From Vespa crabro (Eukaryota; Arthropoda; Insecta; Hymenoptera; Vespidae), in assembly GCF_910589235.1 (NCBI RefSeq), contig NC_060956.1, positions 5,016,400 through 5,080,399 of the forward strand: a stretch of DNA of 64,000 nt. Reading direction: 5' to 3'. Of the stretch, positions 1 through 11,293 are shown in pieces. The notes beneath the pieces are model-generated. The model did not search any database, was not told where the DNA came from, and saw nothing but the letters and a program-made list of their open reading frames with translations. Within the stretch, counting starts at the first letter, position 1, and each line of letters opens with the position of its first letter. The position numbers were made by a program, and so were the translations under genes.

Positions 1-1541
1 AAATTTATGTGATCGCAAATTATAATATCATTTAGAAATATTGTACGTTATATTCTATTAGTATACATGTAATAAATGAAGAAGTATGTAAATATATTGC
101 ACAACTTTACATGCTTCTTCTAAATTTAGTAAGACTAATGTACAAGTTTTCTGTTAAAATATTTTCTTAACACAAGCAATTAAATTTGTATGCTATGTTG
201 TCGGAGCTCAAAATTAAAAAGAAGAATGAAAAATATGAGAATTTGCTATATTATATAATTTTTGTATTATAATCTCTAGTCTGTCATCTATTATCAATAT
301 AAAACTCGCAATATAGTGAAATTATTTAGACATATAATATATATTTGTAATATATATATATATATATCTATATTACGAAAATAAAAAACATTATTATATA
401 ACGTATGAATTCTCACAAAATTGCAGTAAAAAAATGATAAGAGTAACATTATAAAATTATGATTCAATAGAATTTTCTGTTCTTGCCTGTTGTATAAGAA
501 AACAATGGTAAACATTTATCCATCAAAAAAATAATGGAAAATATAATATATTAATATAATAATACGCACATTATGTTTACAAAATATAAAAATTCCTTAA
601 GACTCCTCATTTAGGCACATGAAAATTTATATATACGACAAAAAAAATGATAAGATTTGCAAAATACCCCTTTCCTTTGTGCAATATCTTCATATTTATA
701 AAATATATATAGAACTTATTATTTTAATTGATAGCCAAATCTTATAGAACTTTCATAATAGACATTCATTCTCATTAAAACATTACTTGCTATTAATTTT
801 TCATAAAAATGCATGCTATAAGTGAACACATTAAATTGAAATAACGTGATAAATCACAAAAAAACATACTTCTCTATGTATTATATTTCTTCACTTGATA
901 TTTTTCATTTCCTCTTGCACATAATATTAATATATACCAATAATGTATTAACTAATATGAGTATAAAAGTGCAATAATATGAATTATATATTTCAATATG
1001 GAGATGTCTTAAAATAAATAAGACAACAACAAAACGAAATCAGGATATTAGAGTACAAAGTACTCAGCTGTGCTACAATTTAAGTACAATGTAAATAAGT
1101 ACACACATATGTGAGTACGTATGGTAAAATAAAACATTATCATATACTTATGTTTATTATGTACACTTGAATTTAAGCACAGCCTTAATATAAAAATTGT
1201 GATACATTTTATAGAATTAATAATTACGCCTAGGAAGTCGACATACTGCATCTCCATCTGTTTGAAATTTTTAAATTCAACTTTCATGATGAATATGCAA
1301 TGTATTATAAACAACTTTTTACAAATATTCGCCTACTGAAATTTAATGTCTGTTTTGACAAATGGTCTGTCAGCTTAGTCTTGTAAATATATTTCTAACA
1401 GGATTGCATTTCTGTTTGATAACGAGCATCCTCTTTATGTTTCTTTTATGGCCCTTTCCTGCAGAAGCCCTTTTTTTACGATAACTTATAATTATTTATT
1501 GAATTAGACCAACTATGTAAGGCATAATCAATGTGACTCTG
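1..1541. other. AT-rich region downstream of exportin-5, no gene seen
   Basis: Very AT-rich sequence with short TA runs (about 345-367) and only short open frames of low-complexity composition. The last part is the 3' untranslated region of the exportin-5 gene, which is read leftwards. No exon with convincing splice sites and no RNA gene was recognised. Confidence 0.6.
1495..1500 (-). terminator. XPO5: poly(A) signal of exportin-5
   Basis: The minus strand reads AATAAA about 42 bases beyond the exportin-5 stop codon, a normal distance for a compact insect 3' end. Another minus-strand AATAAA near 1152 could be a distal alternative. The call rests on motif and position only. Confidence 0.5.
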
Positions 1542-4500
1542 CTACGTAGGCCCTGCAAACAGAGCTGTGATACCGGTATCAGCTGCACTTTTGGATATTT
1601 CATCTACTCTCACTGCTTGGGGTTTTCCAGAAATTTCTATTCTTGGTAAATTATCGATTTTTACTTCTTTACGAAATAATTGTCCGACACTTCTGCCAAT
1701 AAGCTGTGTAAGAAAATGTAATTATAAATGTAGAATATTTCATTTCCAGATCACGAAATAATTCACTTGTAAATTACAGAATTTTACCTGATTTGTAATC
1801 TTCTTAAAAAGATCTTTTTTTCCTTTTTCAACTTTATTACCCTTTGTACTAACTATTGCCATTTTTTCATCAAATCGTTGTAAATCTGCAGGATTAACTC
1901 CAGGTATTTGTTGCATTACCTCAATAATATTGGGAAATTTCGGTCTTAAACATTCATAAACTTGTGCACCTAAAGTTATCAAAGAGCCCTGATTTGCTTC
2001 ATGTTGACCATGAAGCTGTAATCCTTGAAGAACTGCAACCATAATATGAGCAGCCATAGCAGGAGTCAGACTGCCATCAGCAGCAAGTGCTCGAACGATA
2101 GGACTTGTTAACATAGTAGCTTTAAGACTGGCATTAGAATCGTTCCATGACAAAGCCCTACATTAAACAAATAAAAACAATTGTAAAAATAATTGTAAAT
2201 GGTTTATAAAAAATTATTAGAAAAAAATATGAAATAAAGTAATAAAATTACCCTAAAACACATAAAACGACACTATGACACGTGGATGGATGTCTCAAGA
2301 CAAAAGCGCCAAGTTCGCTGACAACTTCTGCGACTATACTATTACCACGCGAAACTGGTGGATCCACCGCCATACCCCCGCTATCTTGATCCATAATATC
2401 TGGAGGTGCAGCATCACTAGCTGCTCCGCCGACTAAGGCTACTTTCAAAACATCTATAAAATCTCTTGTCAAATTTCTATTCAACATGTCATCTATAACT
2501 TCTTGCGTATCAGTGTTCTCTTCGTCTAAATTTCCAGATTCATATAAATGTGCGATGTATTGCCATTTGGCACTCAATCTTTGGCACACTAAAAGTAAAA
2601 TAATTTCTATTATGTTAATACTATTGGAATAATGTTATTTAAATGTTTCCTTACTGTGCGTAGATACATGAGCTAATACAGGTACAAGTACAGTCTCATA
2701 GAAAGCTGGAGGACACGAATATATGAATGGTTTCAAAAACACGCGAATTATTGGTCGTAATCGGTAATCTGGAATCAGCTAACGAAAAATAATTATGAAC
2801 AACATATTTTTTAAATTGTGTAAGACAATAAAATTCCCATGCTATTATTTAACTAACTTACTTCCATATTAGAAAAAACCGAATTTACTAATGCTGGTGC
2901 AAGACCTGATAACTGGTAAAAATCTCTGCCAATTGTATGGCAACCACTTCCCAACATATGATAACAATGGTCATGAATTGTACTGAGAAATGATTGCATT
3001 CGAATTAAGGCTGTACTAGAAGATTGATCTGGTTCTGAAGTGCTATCATTTGTAATATTTAATCCTAGAAGATTTGCTTTTTCTGATTCTACAAGTCCAT
3101 GTGCATTTTTATAACCCTATTAAAGATAAATATAAAAAGTTAATTAAAACATTAAAATTTCATAATAAATATTGATAAATTATATTTTTAACAAAAACAT
3201 AATTAGTTACCTCAGACAAAGCTGATATGGCATTTGGTGTGAACAAAGCATTCATTGTTCTAAGCAAAGCAAAGAGAGTGGGTAAGACAGGAATGACATG
3301 TGGTGTAGCAGGATTTCTATAAACTGGATTTCCACTTTCACTGAGAGCAGCAACAAAACCACCTCTTGCAGCACGATCTGGATCCTCAGGAATAGAACAT
3401 CTTTTAACTACACTTAACACAGTACAAATGCAAATCATGAGATCAATTCGATTTTGTCCTGCTGGATCATCCATTACATTTTCCACTGGAGACCTATCTA
3501 ATCCTATAAGTCTTATTAATTCAAGAGGTCCTTTAAATGATTCCGATCCAAATCTTATAAATCTTGTAACACCTTCTCCAATAACTTCTGCGACAAATCT
3601 AGTTTGCCTTTCATAATCACAAAAATGATTTGAAATTAAAAGTAAAGCTTCATAAAGCATGATGCTTTCCATCCTGGATAGAGGACTTGGTTCTCTAATC
3701 AGACCACGAACCATAGTGTGTATTTGTTCAAAAACTGGTAGAAGAAGTAATGGATACTTCAAACTAATTTTTACCATGAGGCTAGCTGCATGACGTCTGA
3801 CATTTTTGGCTGCTCTAGATCGCGTGACTTTTGTTTCACCTGGAGCTTCAAATACCAAAGCTGCAAATATTTTTTCTAGAACTCTTGGCAAGATGGCCAC
3901 TCCTGGCATAGCCATAGAACCAGTGGACATTGACAAAAATACAAATAATGCGCTAATGCATGATAATAAAGCTGAAAGCAACCAAGGATCTTGTGGAGAA
4001 TAACTAAGGCACAATTCTAACAGTTGTAATCCATTCTGTACACTGGGTCTTTCATTGATTAACAAAATTCTAGATACAACAGAGTCCAAGGCTTGGGCAA
4101 GAGCCTCCCATTCTAGATATTCAGGATCGTTTTGATCACTTTTATACTGCAAATCTGCCATGCCTTTGGTTATTTTTGCAGTTAGCCATTGCTGTACGTA
4201 TGTGAAAGTTACGAGTGGTGCTACCATTGTAGCATTTCTAAATCCTTCTAATAAATCAGTTCTAAACCGATGAAGGAAAACATTGAATTCTTCTTCTGAA
4301 TCATAATCTGAAAGGCAGTAGGTAGATGTTCCATTGGTGTGTCTACCTTGAGGATATATTATTTTTATAAGTTTTGGGGCAGTACTTTCCACATATTTAG
4401 GAACATAAGTCAAAAGCAGAGAATCACTTTTGATTTGTTCATGCTTGAATAACATGACCCATATTGCATTTGCTAAATGTGTTAATGTTAGGCTAGAGTA

Positions 4501-5683
4501 CATTGTGAATGTCAAGACAGTATCCAGAAAGAGATTAAAATGTGTAGGTCGAATGCTAGAGGCATCATCTTTGCCCCAAAGTGAACATAATTGAGTTGCC
4601 ATTCCAGTTAATACTAATGTTAATTTTTTTAGAAATAAATAATGATTATCATGAAAATCACCAACACCAGCGATAGGTGATGGTGCAGTTGCTGCAGCAT
4701 AGATAAATCTTAATGCCTCTTCTGAGAACAAAATCATAAGTTGTTTCCTGTCTTCAGCTTTGCCTTTTCGATTTACTATTTGTAGAAGACATTCAGCTGC
4801 AGAACACTGAAATATAGGATCGCCTAAGAGCAGACATAATATCTGCAATAATCTTCCATCTTCTGCCATTACGTGATTTATAGATACCCATTCAACAAAT
4901 CCTGTCATTGTATTTAAAACTACCTGTTTCAAATAGATATTCATATGAGATTGATAGAAAACAAGTTTATAGAAGGCAAAATATATTAATACTTACTTGA
5001 ACAACTTTGCTGTGTGCTGCAGCTTCTGTTGTATGTCCAATGGCACTTTTCTTTTGAAATTCAGAGAAATGCTGTTCCATTAATCTCAAGAAGAAACTAA
5101 AGATTTCTGCCATATTTGTATTTAATGCTTGATAAATATCTTTTCTTCTTTGATTAGATTCCAAAGTTTGTAACAGTGCTACATCTTCTACTAATCTAAG
5201 GAATACTAATAAAACTAATTCTGTTTGGCTTTCTCCTCTAGTGCAAGCTTGACTAAGCTCTGATAGTAGTGTTGGCCATTGTTGTGGCCATTCACGTTTT
5301 ATCATTTCAACTACAACTCTAGATAAAGCATCTTTTATATGAGCTTCTTCTTGCAATAAAGGTTCTGTACCTTCTTGTAATAATTTCATTGCATTTTCTT
5401 TAATAAAGATTTTTTCTGATTGCGAAATCTGTGTCCATCGATATTTTATACAATGTTCCATTAATTGTAAACCAAAATGACGTACAACAGGACTTCTGTT
5501 TGGTGATTTTTGGGCCAAATATAAACCACATTGTGCACAAAGTGGAGAAGACTCTTTGAATCGTTCACAAGCATTATAAACTTCTATCCGTTGCTGTTGT
5601 GGTATGTTTGGTGACATCATCACCTCAACCACCCGAGCAAGCTCTGCTGATATTTGGGCTACATCTCCTGTGCCACACTCCAT
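1542..5683 (-). CDS. XPO5: Exportin-5 (karyopherin-beta export receptor)
   Basis: Exportin-5 is a RanGTP-dependent HEAT-repeat receptor. In animals it carries double-stranded RNA cargo such as pre-miRNA, and some proteins, out of the nucleus. Exons on the minus strand are 5683-4997, 4923-3211, 3116-2862, 2778-2655, 2588-2252, 2157-1788 and 1703-1542. All have GT-AG ends and together give 1215 residues, close to the 1204 of human XPO5. Family landmarks are the VRHFGLQLMEHCIKYRW block, HIKDALSRVVVEMIKREWPQ (about residues 113-132), the HNRKG-type AAECLLQIVNRKGKAEDRK stretch in exon 2, and LQLHGQH plus FRKEVKIDNLP near the C-terminus. The start ATG at 5683 opens exon 2; the upstream exon has no in-frame start. 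Paralogue identity is firm because the C-terminal LHGQHE and FKKITNQL blocks are exportin-5 specific. The gene is divergent from NKAP. Confidence 0.95.
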
Positions 5684-5685
5684 TC

Positions 5686-6321
5686 CTATATGCAGTACAA
5701 ATAATATTGATATTGATAATGTAATATTCACGAACATTATTTTGTTTTTTATTCTTGGTAAAAAACTATTCTATATATAATAAAAGTAATAATTACAACT
5801 TAAAATATCATAAAAACATATTAGTTAATCAAATATTATTACTAGTGTTCAAGAAAATAATTACTGTCAGTGTATTAGACAAATTAAATGTGTCTCTTTA
5901 AGACAGTCGTATAACAATAACTATGATGTAGCAATAATAACTTTTGATATTAATTATTTTACTTTTATTAAATTAATGTAAATGTTAATCAATCTGTATA
6001 TAAACAAATGTAATTAATACATCGATTTTATGATATAACATTGTGCAAAATTACCCTTCAAAATTTGGATAATGGAACAACATGAAATTCATATAAACGT
6101 TCATTCTCATTGAAGAAAATGCAATATTATTTCTTGTTACATATTGAAGTTATATAAAAAGTATAATACATAAAAGGAGTATGATTTCATTCAATTATTG
6201 TTATTTTTCGATATAAACTAAAAATTCCATTTTGACGAAATATTAAAATTGTATAAAAAAGCAAACCAGCTTTTACGAAACGTGTCCTCGCGGACCATGC
6301 GTTGACAGTAAATTTACTTAC
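5686..6321 (-). other. XPO5: intron in the 5' UTR of exportin-5
   Basis: On the minus strand a strong donor (AG followed by GTAAGTAAAT) ends an upstream exon at 6322, and a TATAG acceptor precedes the first coding exon at 5685. The start codon lies two bases inside the second exon, so the first exon appears entirely non-coding. The intron is AT-rich and holds nothing else recognisable. Confidence 0.6.
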
Positions 6322-6560
6322 CTAGTAATGTGAGTGTGGATCAAACGGAACGAAAAAATACGTCCGGTAGGATAAGTGTCCGCGCAGAATGTTAATTCAT
6401 ATCTGTTTGTCGTTTAATTACCAGAAAATTTTATAATCTATGATTAGCGATCGTCTACTCAACGTAATAATCAACCTTTCATTTGCTTCGTTCGTTTCTG
6501 AGATGCGGCACGTTGGATGTGATCGCACACGAGCGGCACAGTACTGCCATCTTTAAAGTT
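6322..6560 (-). promoter_or_regulatory. XPO5: non-coding first exon and core promoter of exportin-5
   Basis: This GC-richer patch lies just upstream of the predicted 5'-UTR donor. It contains an AAGATGGC motif (6546-6553, minus strand), which resembles the YY1/Pho element found at many housekeeping start sites. The exact transcription start cannot be read from sequence, so the right edge is approximate. Confidence 0.4.
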
Positions 6561-7072
6561 TTAAATCCGATGTAACCTTACCCTATGCAAAATAATGTAT
6601 TGTCAGATACAAATAGGTTTCAATCGATAATTGATTAAAAATATCGCAAACACCTATACATATAAGAAATTTTTTATTTCACATATAAAATATATAAATT
6701 ATATACATAGAAAATGTAAAATATCATTTTTATTCTTAACAATTATTTATATGCATATAAGATCTACGATCCAGTCAAAAGAATTAGATTTATGGATTAT
6801 TTTTTTTAATACTCGGCAGATGGCATTCCTTTCGAATATAATTATAACGGTAGTGTGATTGGTAGAAAGTAGGCTTTGTTCCATTCAATGACGGGATTGG
6901 TGGAGATCGCGCTTATATATTCATCAATTCAATAGTATCACGTCGAGTTGTCAACAATTGCAATTTATAAAGTTATATTATAGCGTTTCACTTTTTATCT
7001 GTTTTAAATAGTTGTTATTGAATAATATTACATAATTTTAAGCTGTCTAATATTATTTTATAATTTACCATA
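6561..7072 (+). promoter_or_regulatory. NKAP upstream region, shared divergent promoter with exportin-5
   Basis: About 500 bases separate the presumed exportin-5 start from the NKAP start codon. The NKAP-proximal part carries an AGATGGCA element (6818-6825), two GATTGG sites (inverted CCAAT boxes, near 6858 and 6896) and a TATATA run near 6915. A stop codon in frame just before the NKAP ATG rules out a longer N-terminus from this exon. The region therefore looks like a compact bidirectional housekeeping promoter. Confidence 0.45.
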
Positions 7073-8154
7073 ATGGATGCTCGAAGACGAGATCGAGAAC
7101 AAATCGGTTTATGTGGTGTTGACAGAGTTTGGGGTAAATCACCTACACGAATAGAAGAGTAAGTTGTAATTTCTAATATTATAAATAGTTTTAATTGTGT
7201 ACATTAATATTTACAAAATATGATTTGAAAAAACAATATTAAAATTATGGTTAAATAAATAATTATCTTTATAGATACTAAAATTTGTAAAATTTGTATA
7301 TTATTCTAGCTCTGATGAAGAAGATGAGATTAAAAAATATAAAGATGACGTACTCCCCAAAGATAAAAAAAGAAAATTAAAGGACAAACAGAAGGTAATA
7401 AATATTTTAATAATGATTCTTCTCTTATATTTATTATCGTGTTCATAAATAAAAGTAATTCTTTGATTCCTTAGAAAAGCAAAAAGTTAAAAAAGGAAAA
7501 GAAAGCTAAGAAAGAAAAGAAACACAAACGTAAAAAAAAAAAGAAAGTCTCAGATAACAGTTCTGCTAGTGATTCTGAAGAAAGTTTAGAATGGGTAGAA
7601 AAGACAATAGAAAACAGTAAAGCAGAAATTAAGAAAGGATCTAGTTCTGATGAAAGTGGAAATGAAGGTTTAGTTGGACCAATGAAACCAAAACAACAAC
7701 ATGTTGCTTTGTCTGCAAAAGATTTTGGAAAAGCTTTATTACCCGGAGAAGGTGCTGCAATGGCAGCATATGTCGCAGAAGGTAAACGTATACCTAGGAG
7801 AGGTGAGATTGGTCTTACTTCCGAAGAGATTGCGTCATATGAATCTGTCGGCTATGTCATGAGTGGTAGCAGGTAATATAATGTTCACAAATTTTTTTAT
7901 TCAAAACTTTATTTTGATTAAATATTTAGTTATTTAAAGAAAATTAATTTTAAAAAATGTATCTTTTTTATTACAGACATCGACGTATGGAGGCAGTCCG
8001 TATTCGTAAAGAAAATCAAATCTATTCAGCTGATGAAAAAAGAGCATTGGCAATGTTTAGCAAAGAAGAAAGACAGAAAAGAGAGAACCTTATATTACGA
8101 CAATTCAAAGAAATGGTTAATCAAAAGCTTGCACAAGAACAAAAAAATAAGTAA
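7073..8154 (+). CDS. NKAP: NKAP (NF-kappa-B-activating protein family, nuclear RNA-processing factor)
   Basis: NKAP is a nuclear speckle and spliceosome-associated protein; in vertebrates it also acts in transcriptional repression. Exons 7073-7158, 7310-7394, 7475-7872 and 7977-8154 join in frame to 248 residues. The C-terminal NKAP domain is nearly invariant: ALLPGEGAAMAAYV, KRIPRRGEIGLTSEEIASYE, then YVMSGSRHRRMEAVR and KENQIYSADEKRALAMF (about residues 144-225). Before it lie a lysine-rich region (about 57-85) and serine/acidic runs. The N-terminal QIGLCGVDRVWGKSP matches an internal motif of vertebrate NKAP. The long arginine-serine N-terminus of the 415-residue human protein is therefore missing. 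The gene is tail to tail with the rhodanese gene. Confidence 0.95.
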
Positions 8155-8350
8155 TTTTTTACTATTTTTAAACATTACAGATAAAACCATTATTATCACT
8201 TGTGCTAAACTTGTATTATACAACTTATGCTAAACAATATTCATGTATTATATAAAGAATGATTTTTGTAAATAGTATTATTTAAACATTTGATAATACA
8301 TTAACAGTGTGTATTTATTTGTACAATGTAAATTCTTTGTACTATATTAT

Positions 8351-8361
8351 GTATATATATA

Positions 8362-8394
<33 letters not shown>
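8351..8394. repeat. (TA)n microsatellite
   Basis: A 44-base near-perfect TA run with one TTTA interruption, lying in the shared 3' region of NKAP and the rhodanese gene. Confidence 0.9.
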
Positions 8395-8396
<2 letters not shown>

Positions 8397-8424
8397 AATT
8401 ATTACTTTAGGAAATTAATAATTT

Positions 8425-8452
8425 TTTATTCATTTGTAAAGTCCTTTTTATT
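8425..8452 (-). terminator. poly(A) signals of the rhodanese gene
   Basis: Two minus-strand AATAAA hexamers (8425-8430 and 8447-8452) lie about 80-105 bases past the rhodanese stop codon. The assignment is by motif and distance. Confidence 0.45.
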
Positions 8453-8530
8453 GTATGTATCATATATTATTAGTCACAAAATCATGTCATTTTTAATAAT
8501 AACAATATTATGCTCAATTATACTATCACT

Positions 8531-9339
8531 TTAATTCTGATTACTTTCCCAATTAAGCCAACCACCCATATAATTGTATACACTGGAAAAGAAAAATATC
8601 TTATTACTATTTTATCAAAAATATATGAATAATCTTTTAAATAATGAATTTTAAAAAATTTTATATATACTTTTCATATCCCATCTTTTGTAATTCTTCT
8701 TGGACCATACCACTTCTTTTACCAGATCTACAGCTCAATATAATTTTTGTGTCATTATGTGGCTTTGATTTGTTGAATTTTTTTACAAAATCTTCTTCAG
8801 AAAGGTTTGTTAAAGTACTTGTAACATCTCCCACTAAAATAATTCAAATAATTAAATTTTCTCGCAATAATACTCATAAATAAATGATTTACTTGGAATA
8901 TGAATGCTTCCTGGTAATTTTCCCGTTTCATCAATTTCAGATGGTTCTCTAACATCAATAATTAAGATATTGTCATCTTTTTGTGCTTGCAGAATACCAT
9001 TGTAATCAACAGTAAAAGATTTAATTTGTCCTTCTCCAGACATAATTTCAGCTTCTCCTTTTACATGAAATGTATTTGAGAAATTGAGTATTTGTTTTGC
9101 TGTAAAACATATCATACGATAATATGTATAATTAATAGAACAAGTAACAACACGATAAAAGTATCGTTATTTAAGTAAATGAGAAAAATACCAGCAAAAA
9201 ATGTTTTATTCGAATTAATCGAATGTTCTAAAATGTCACTACGATATAATACTGTCGATGACCGTACATGTAACCTTCTATCGCAAATACCAATGACACT
9301 ACATTTTTTATAAAATTGACGAATCAAATTGAATCTCAT
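8531..9339 (-). CDS. single-domain rhodanese (sulfurtransferase-like), probably mitochondrial
   Basis: Exons 9339-9192, 9099-8893, 8833-8671 and 8582-8531 join in frame to 189 residues. Rhodaneses move a sulfane sulfur via a catalytic cysteine. Here the active-site loop is intact: ILSCRSGKR, with Cys153 followed by the Arg/Ser/Gly/Lys/Arg loop. The N-terminal half of the domain shows ILIIDVREPSEIDETGKLPGSIHIP, and the C-terminal end NYMGGWLNW is typical. Residues 1 to about 35 are basic and lack acidic residues apart from one Asp, like a mitochondrial targeting peptide; that is an inference. It resembles the insect Hsp67Bb/CG4456 and vertebrate TSTD-type proteins. I leave the symbol blank because orthology among these short paralogues cannot be settled by eye. 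Confidence 0.92.
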
Positions 9340-9885
9340 TATAAATTCTTTTTTAATATCACTGATTGATGACTAGATAACTTTTATTATTTCAATATAA
9401 TTAATATCGAATTGCGCACACACACATATTTATATATATCTATATATATGAAATGGTGGAATTGTGTGACAATTGAGGTAGCATAGTGAGTGATATAAAA
9501 AGGCGGGATAAAAGAATGCTTTATAAACATTTTGTCGCAAATACATAAATCACTTGTGAAATATATATATAGATTATGTGACATTATGTAAAAATCAGTA
9601 AAGATTTTTAATGTAAAATAATTGTTTTTAATTATTTTATTTGAGATATATATAAAATGATTATTGGACGATATATTAGGTTAAGAATATTCTGCAAAAT
9701 GCAAATTAATTTTTTTTTATTCGATCAATATTTATCAATTTTTTATTTCAGTAATAAATGTATACATTTTCTCTTAAATTATATCTTTTTTAAGTGCAAT
9801 TAATCTATATGTGTATATATTGTTAATTGATAATTATTTACGGTTTAAAAGTTATCTCTTATCAGATCATTTAACTTTATGTTTA

Positions 9886-10110
9886 AGACTATTGATTACC
9901 CGTGCTTTTATAATGGTTTAGGCAAAACAATGAGAACAGGCATAATTCTTGACCAATTTTAATTGAACAAAGAACAAGAAACAAAAAAGAACAAGATCTC
10001 ATTTTAAAGACGAAGATTTAATCTAGCAGATATCTTTTCTAAATTTTTGAAAAAGTTTTATTTTCTTTGAAAAAAAAATCGTGTTAAATATGATACTTAT
10101 TAGAGAATAA
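9886..10110 (+). mobile_element. Tc1/mariner-like transposon relic, copy A
   Basis: This stretch aligns, with gaps and substitutions, to 17480-17700. Shared blocks are the TATTnATnACCC start, AATGGTTTA, CATAATTCTTG, CTCATTTTAA, AATTTTTGAAAAAG and TTTATTTTCTT. Copy A has an extra purine-rich insertion of about 20 bases near 9970-9995. The leading TATTCAT-ACCC-type motif resembles terminal sequence of Tc1-like elements, but no transposase frame survives. The family name is tentative; the shared repeat itself is directly visible. Confidence 0.6.
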
Positions 10111-10644
10111 TTTATGTACAATAGGATCTTGAAAAAAGAAATATTATCTATCAAGAAACCTTCTAATAAATTAAAAGAAGAATTATATTACTGTCAAAAT
10201 AAGAATCTACAGGGGCTACTATCCCGACCATCAATAAAACAGAAAATTATTTACCGCCGTCGTTAACAAAGAATTTTATTTTACAGGTCTTCGATAAATA
10301 GGAATTCAAAGTAAAACAGGAAAATGTTTTACCCACCGGTAATAAAACAAGAGTCCTATTTTGCCATCAATAGAAATGAATAAATCTATTTACCGATTGT
10401 CGATAAAGACAATTGATCTGTACTGCTTAAAAAATATCTAACCATATGTAGACAATTGACTTGTATATATATACTATTAGTAGTACTACTATAGGAATAG
10501 TAGTAGGGGAGTAATAGTACTATAGTAGTGTAGTATTTATTTCGACATATGAATGAAGGTCTTTATAGAATATTACGACAGGCTTTATTTACGATGTGAA
10601 TCTTTCACTTTCATTCATAATTAAAATAACAGATGGGATATTTG

Positions 10645-10682
10645 ACACACATGCGCGCGCGCGCGCACACACACACACACAT
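10645..10682. repeat. compound (GC)n(AC)n alternating purine-pyrimidine tract
   Basis: An unbroken 38-base alternation of purine and pyrimidine: a short AC start, about eight GC steps, then about eight AC steps. Such tracts are the classic substrate for left-handed Z-DNA. It lies about 650 bases past the ALS2 stop codon. Confidence 0.9.
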
Positions 10683-11293
10683 TTCATATTTATAATTTTA
10701 ATTTTTCATTTCATATTTAAAATTATATGAAGAAAATGCATGAATTACAGATTATTAGTTTTTGAAAACAACAGTTTTAGAAAAGGCATGCTTATAAATA
10801 AATGTCGATTATGTAACGAACATAATATTTCTGGAATTTGTTTGGTAACTATGCATACAAATTTAATGCACGGAATTATTTTTTTATATTCTAATGCTTT
10901 TGTACCTTTAAGCTCATATATATACATAAACTATACAACAATATAAATATTAAATAAATTGGTATGTAACATTATTATCTATGTTACATGTTAAAATTAT
11001 TTAGATATAAATACAAGATGATTTATGATGATACTATATATTACTTTTACATTGCAATCTTTGTAACAATTAATTTACATAAACTGTATATAACAAATAT
11101 GTTTTTTATACTAAAGAGTTTTTTAAATTTGTAAAGATATGAGGTAAGATTTAGCCTGACTTATATTCTGATAGTATTTTATATATAGATATATTATTAT
11201 ATATTAAGCAACATAAAATTTGTTCATTTAAAATGACTAATCCTATATCATGCATTTGTCCTCATCATGGCTATTATTACCATTGAAAATATT

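Larger units (their letters stand above)
8155..8530. other. short convergent intergenic spacer between NKAP and rhodanese genes
   Basis: This is 376 bases between two facing stop codons, mostly AT-rich. It holds a (TA)n run at 8351-8394 and two minus-strand AATAAA signals at 8425-8430 and 8447-8452 that would serve the rhodanese gene. The two 3' untranslated regions probably abut or overlap here. No other feature was seen. Confidence 0.6.
9340..11293. other. intergenic region between rhodanese and ALS2
   Basis: AT-rich. It contains the rhodanese promoter (right after 9340), a transposon relic at about 9886-10110, a GC-to-AC alternating tract at 10645-10682 and a TA/GTA-rich patch around 10460-10530. 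The rest has no recognised feature. A 68-codon frame at 10740-10946 has no homology I recognise and is probably chance. Confidence 0.6.

Noticed and set aside
10740..10946. 68-codon open frame with several Cys and His residues
   Set aside because: AT-rich composition, an almost equal frame on the other strand, no family recognised and no splice or promoter context.
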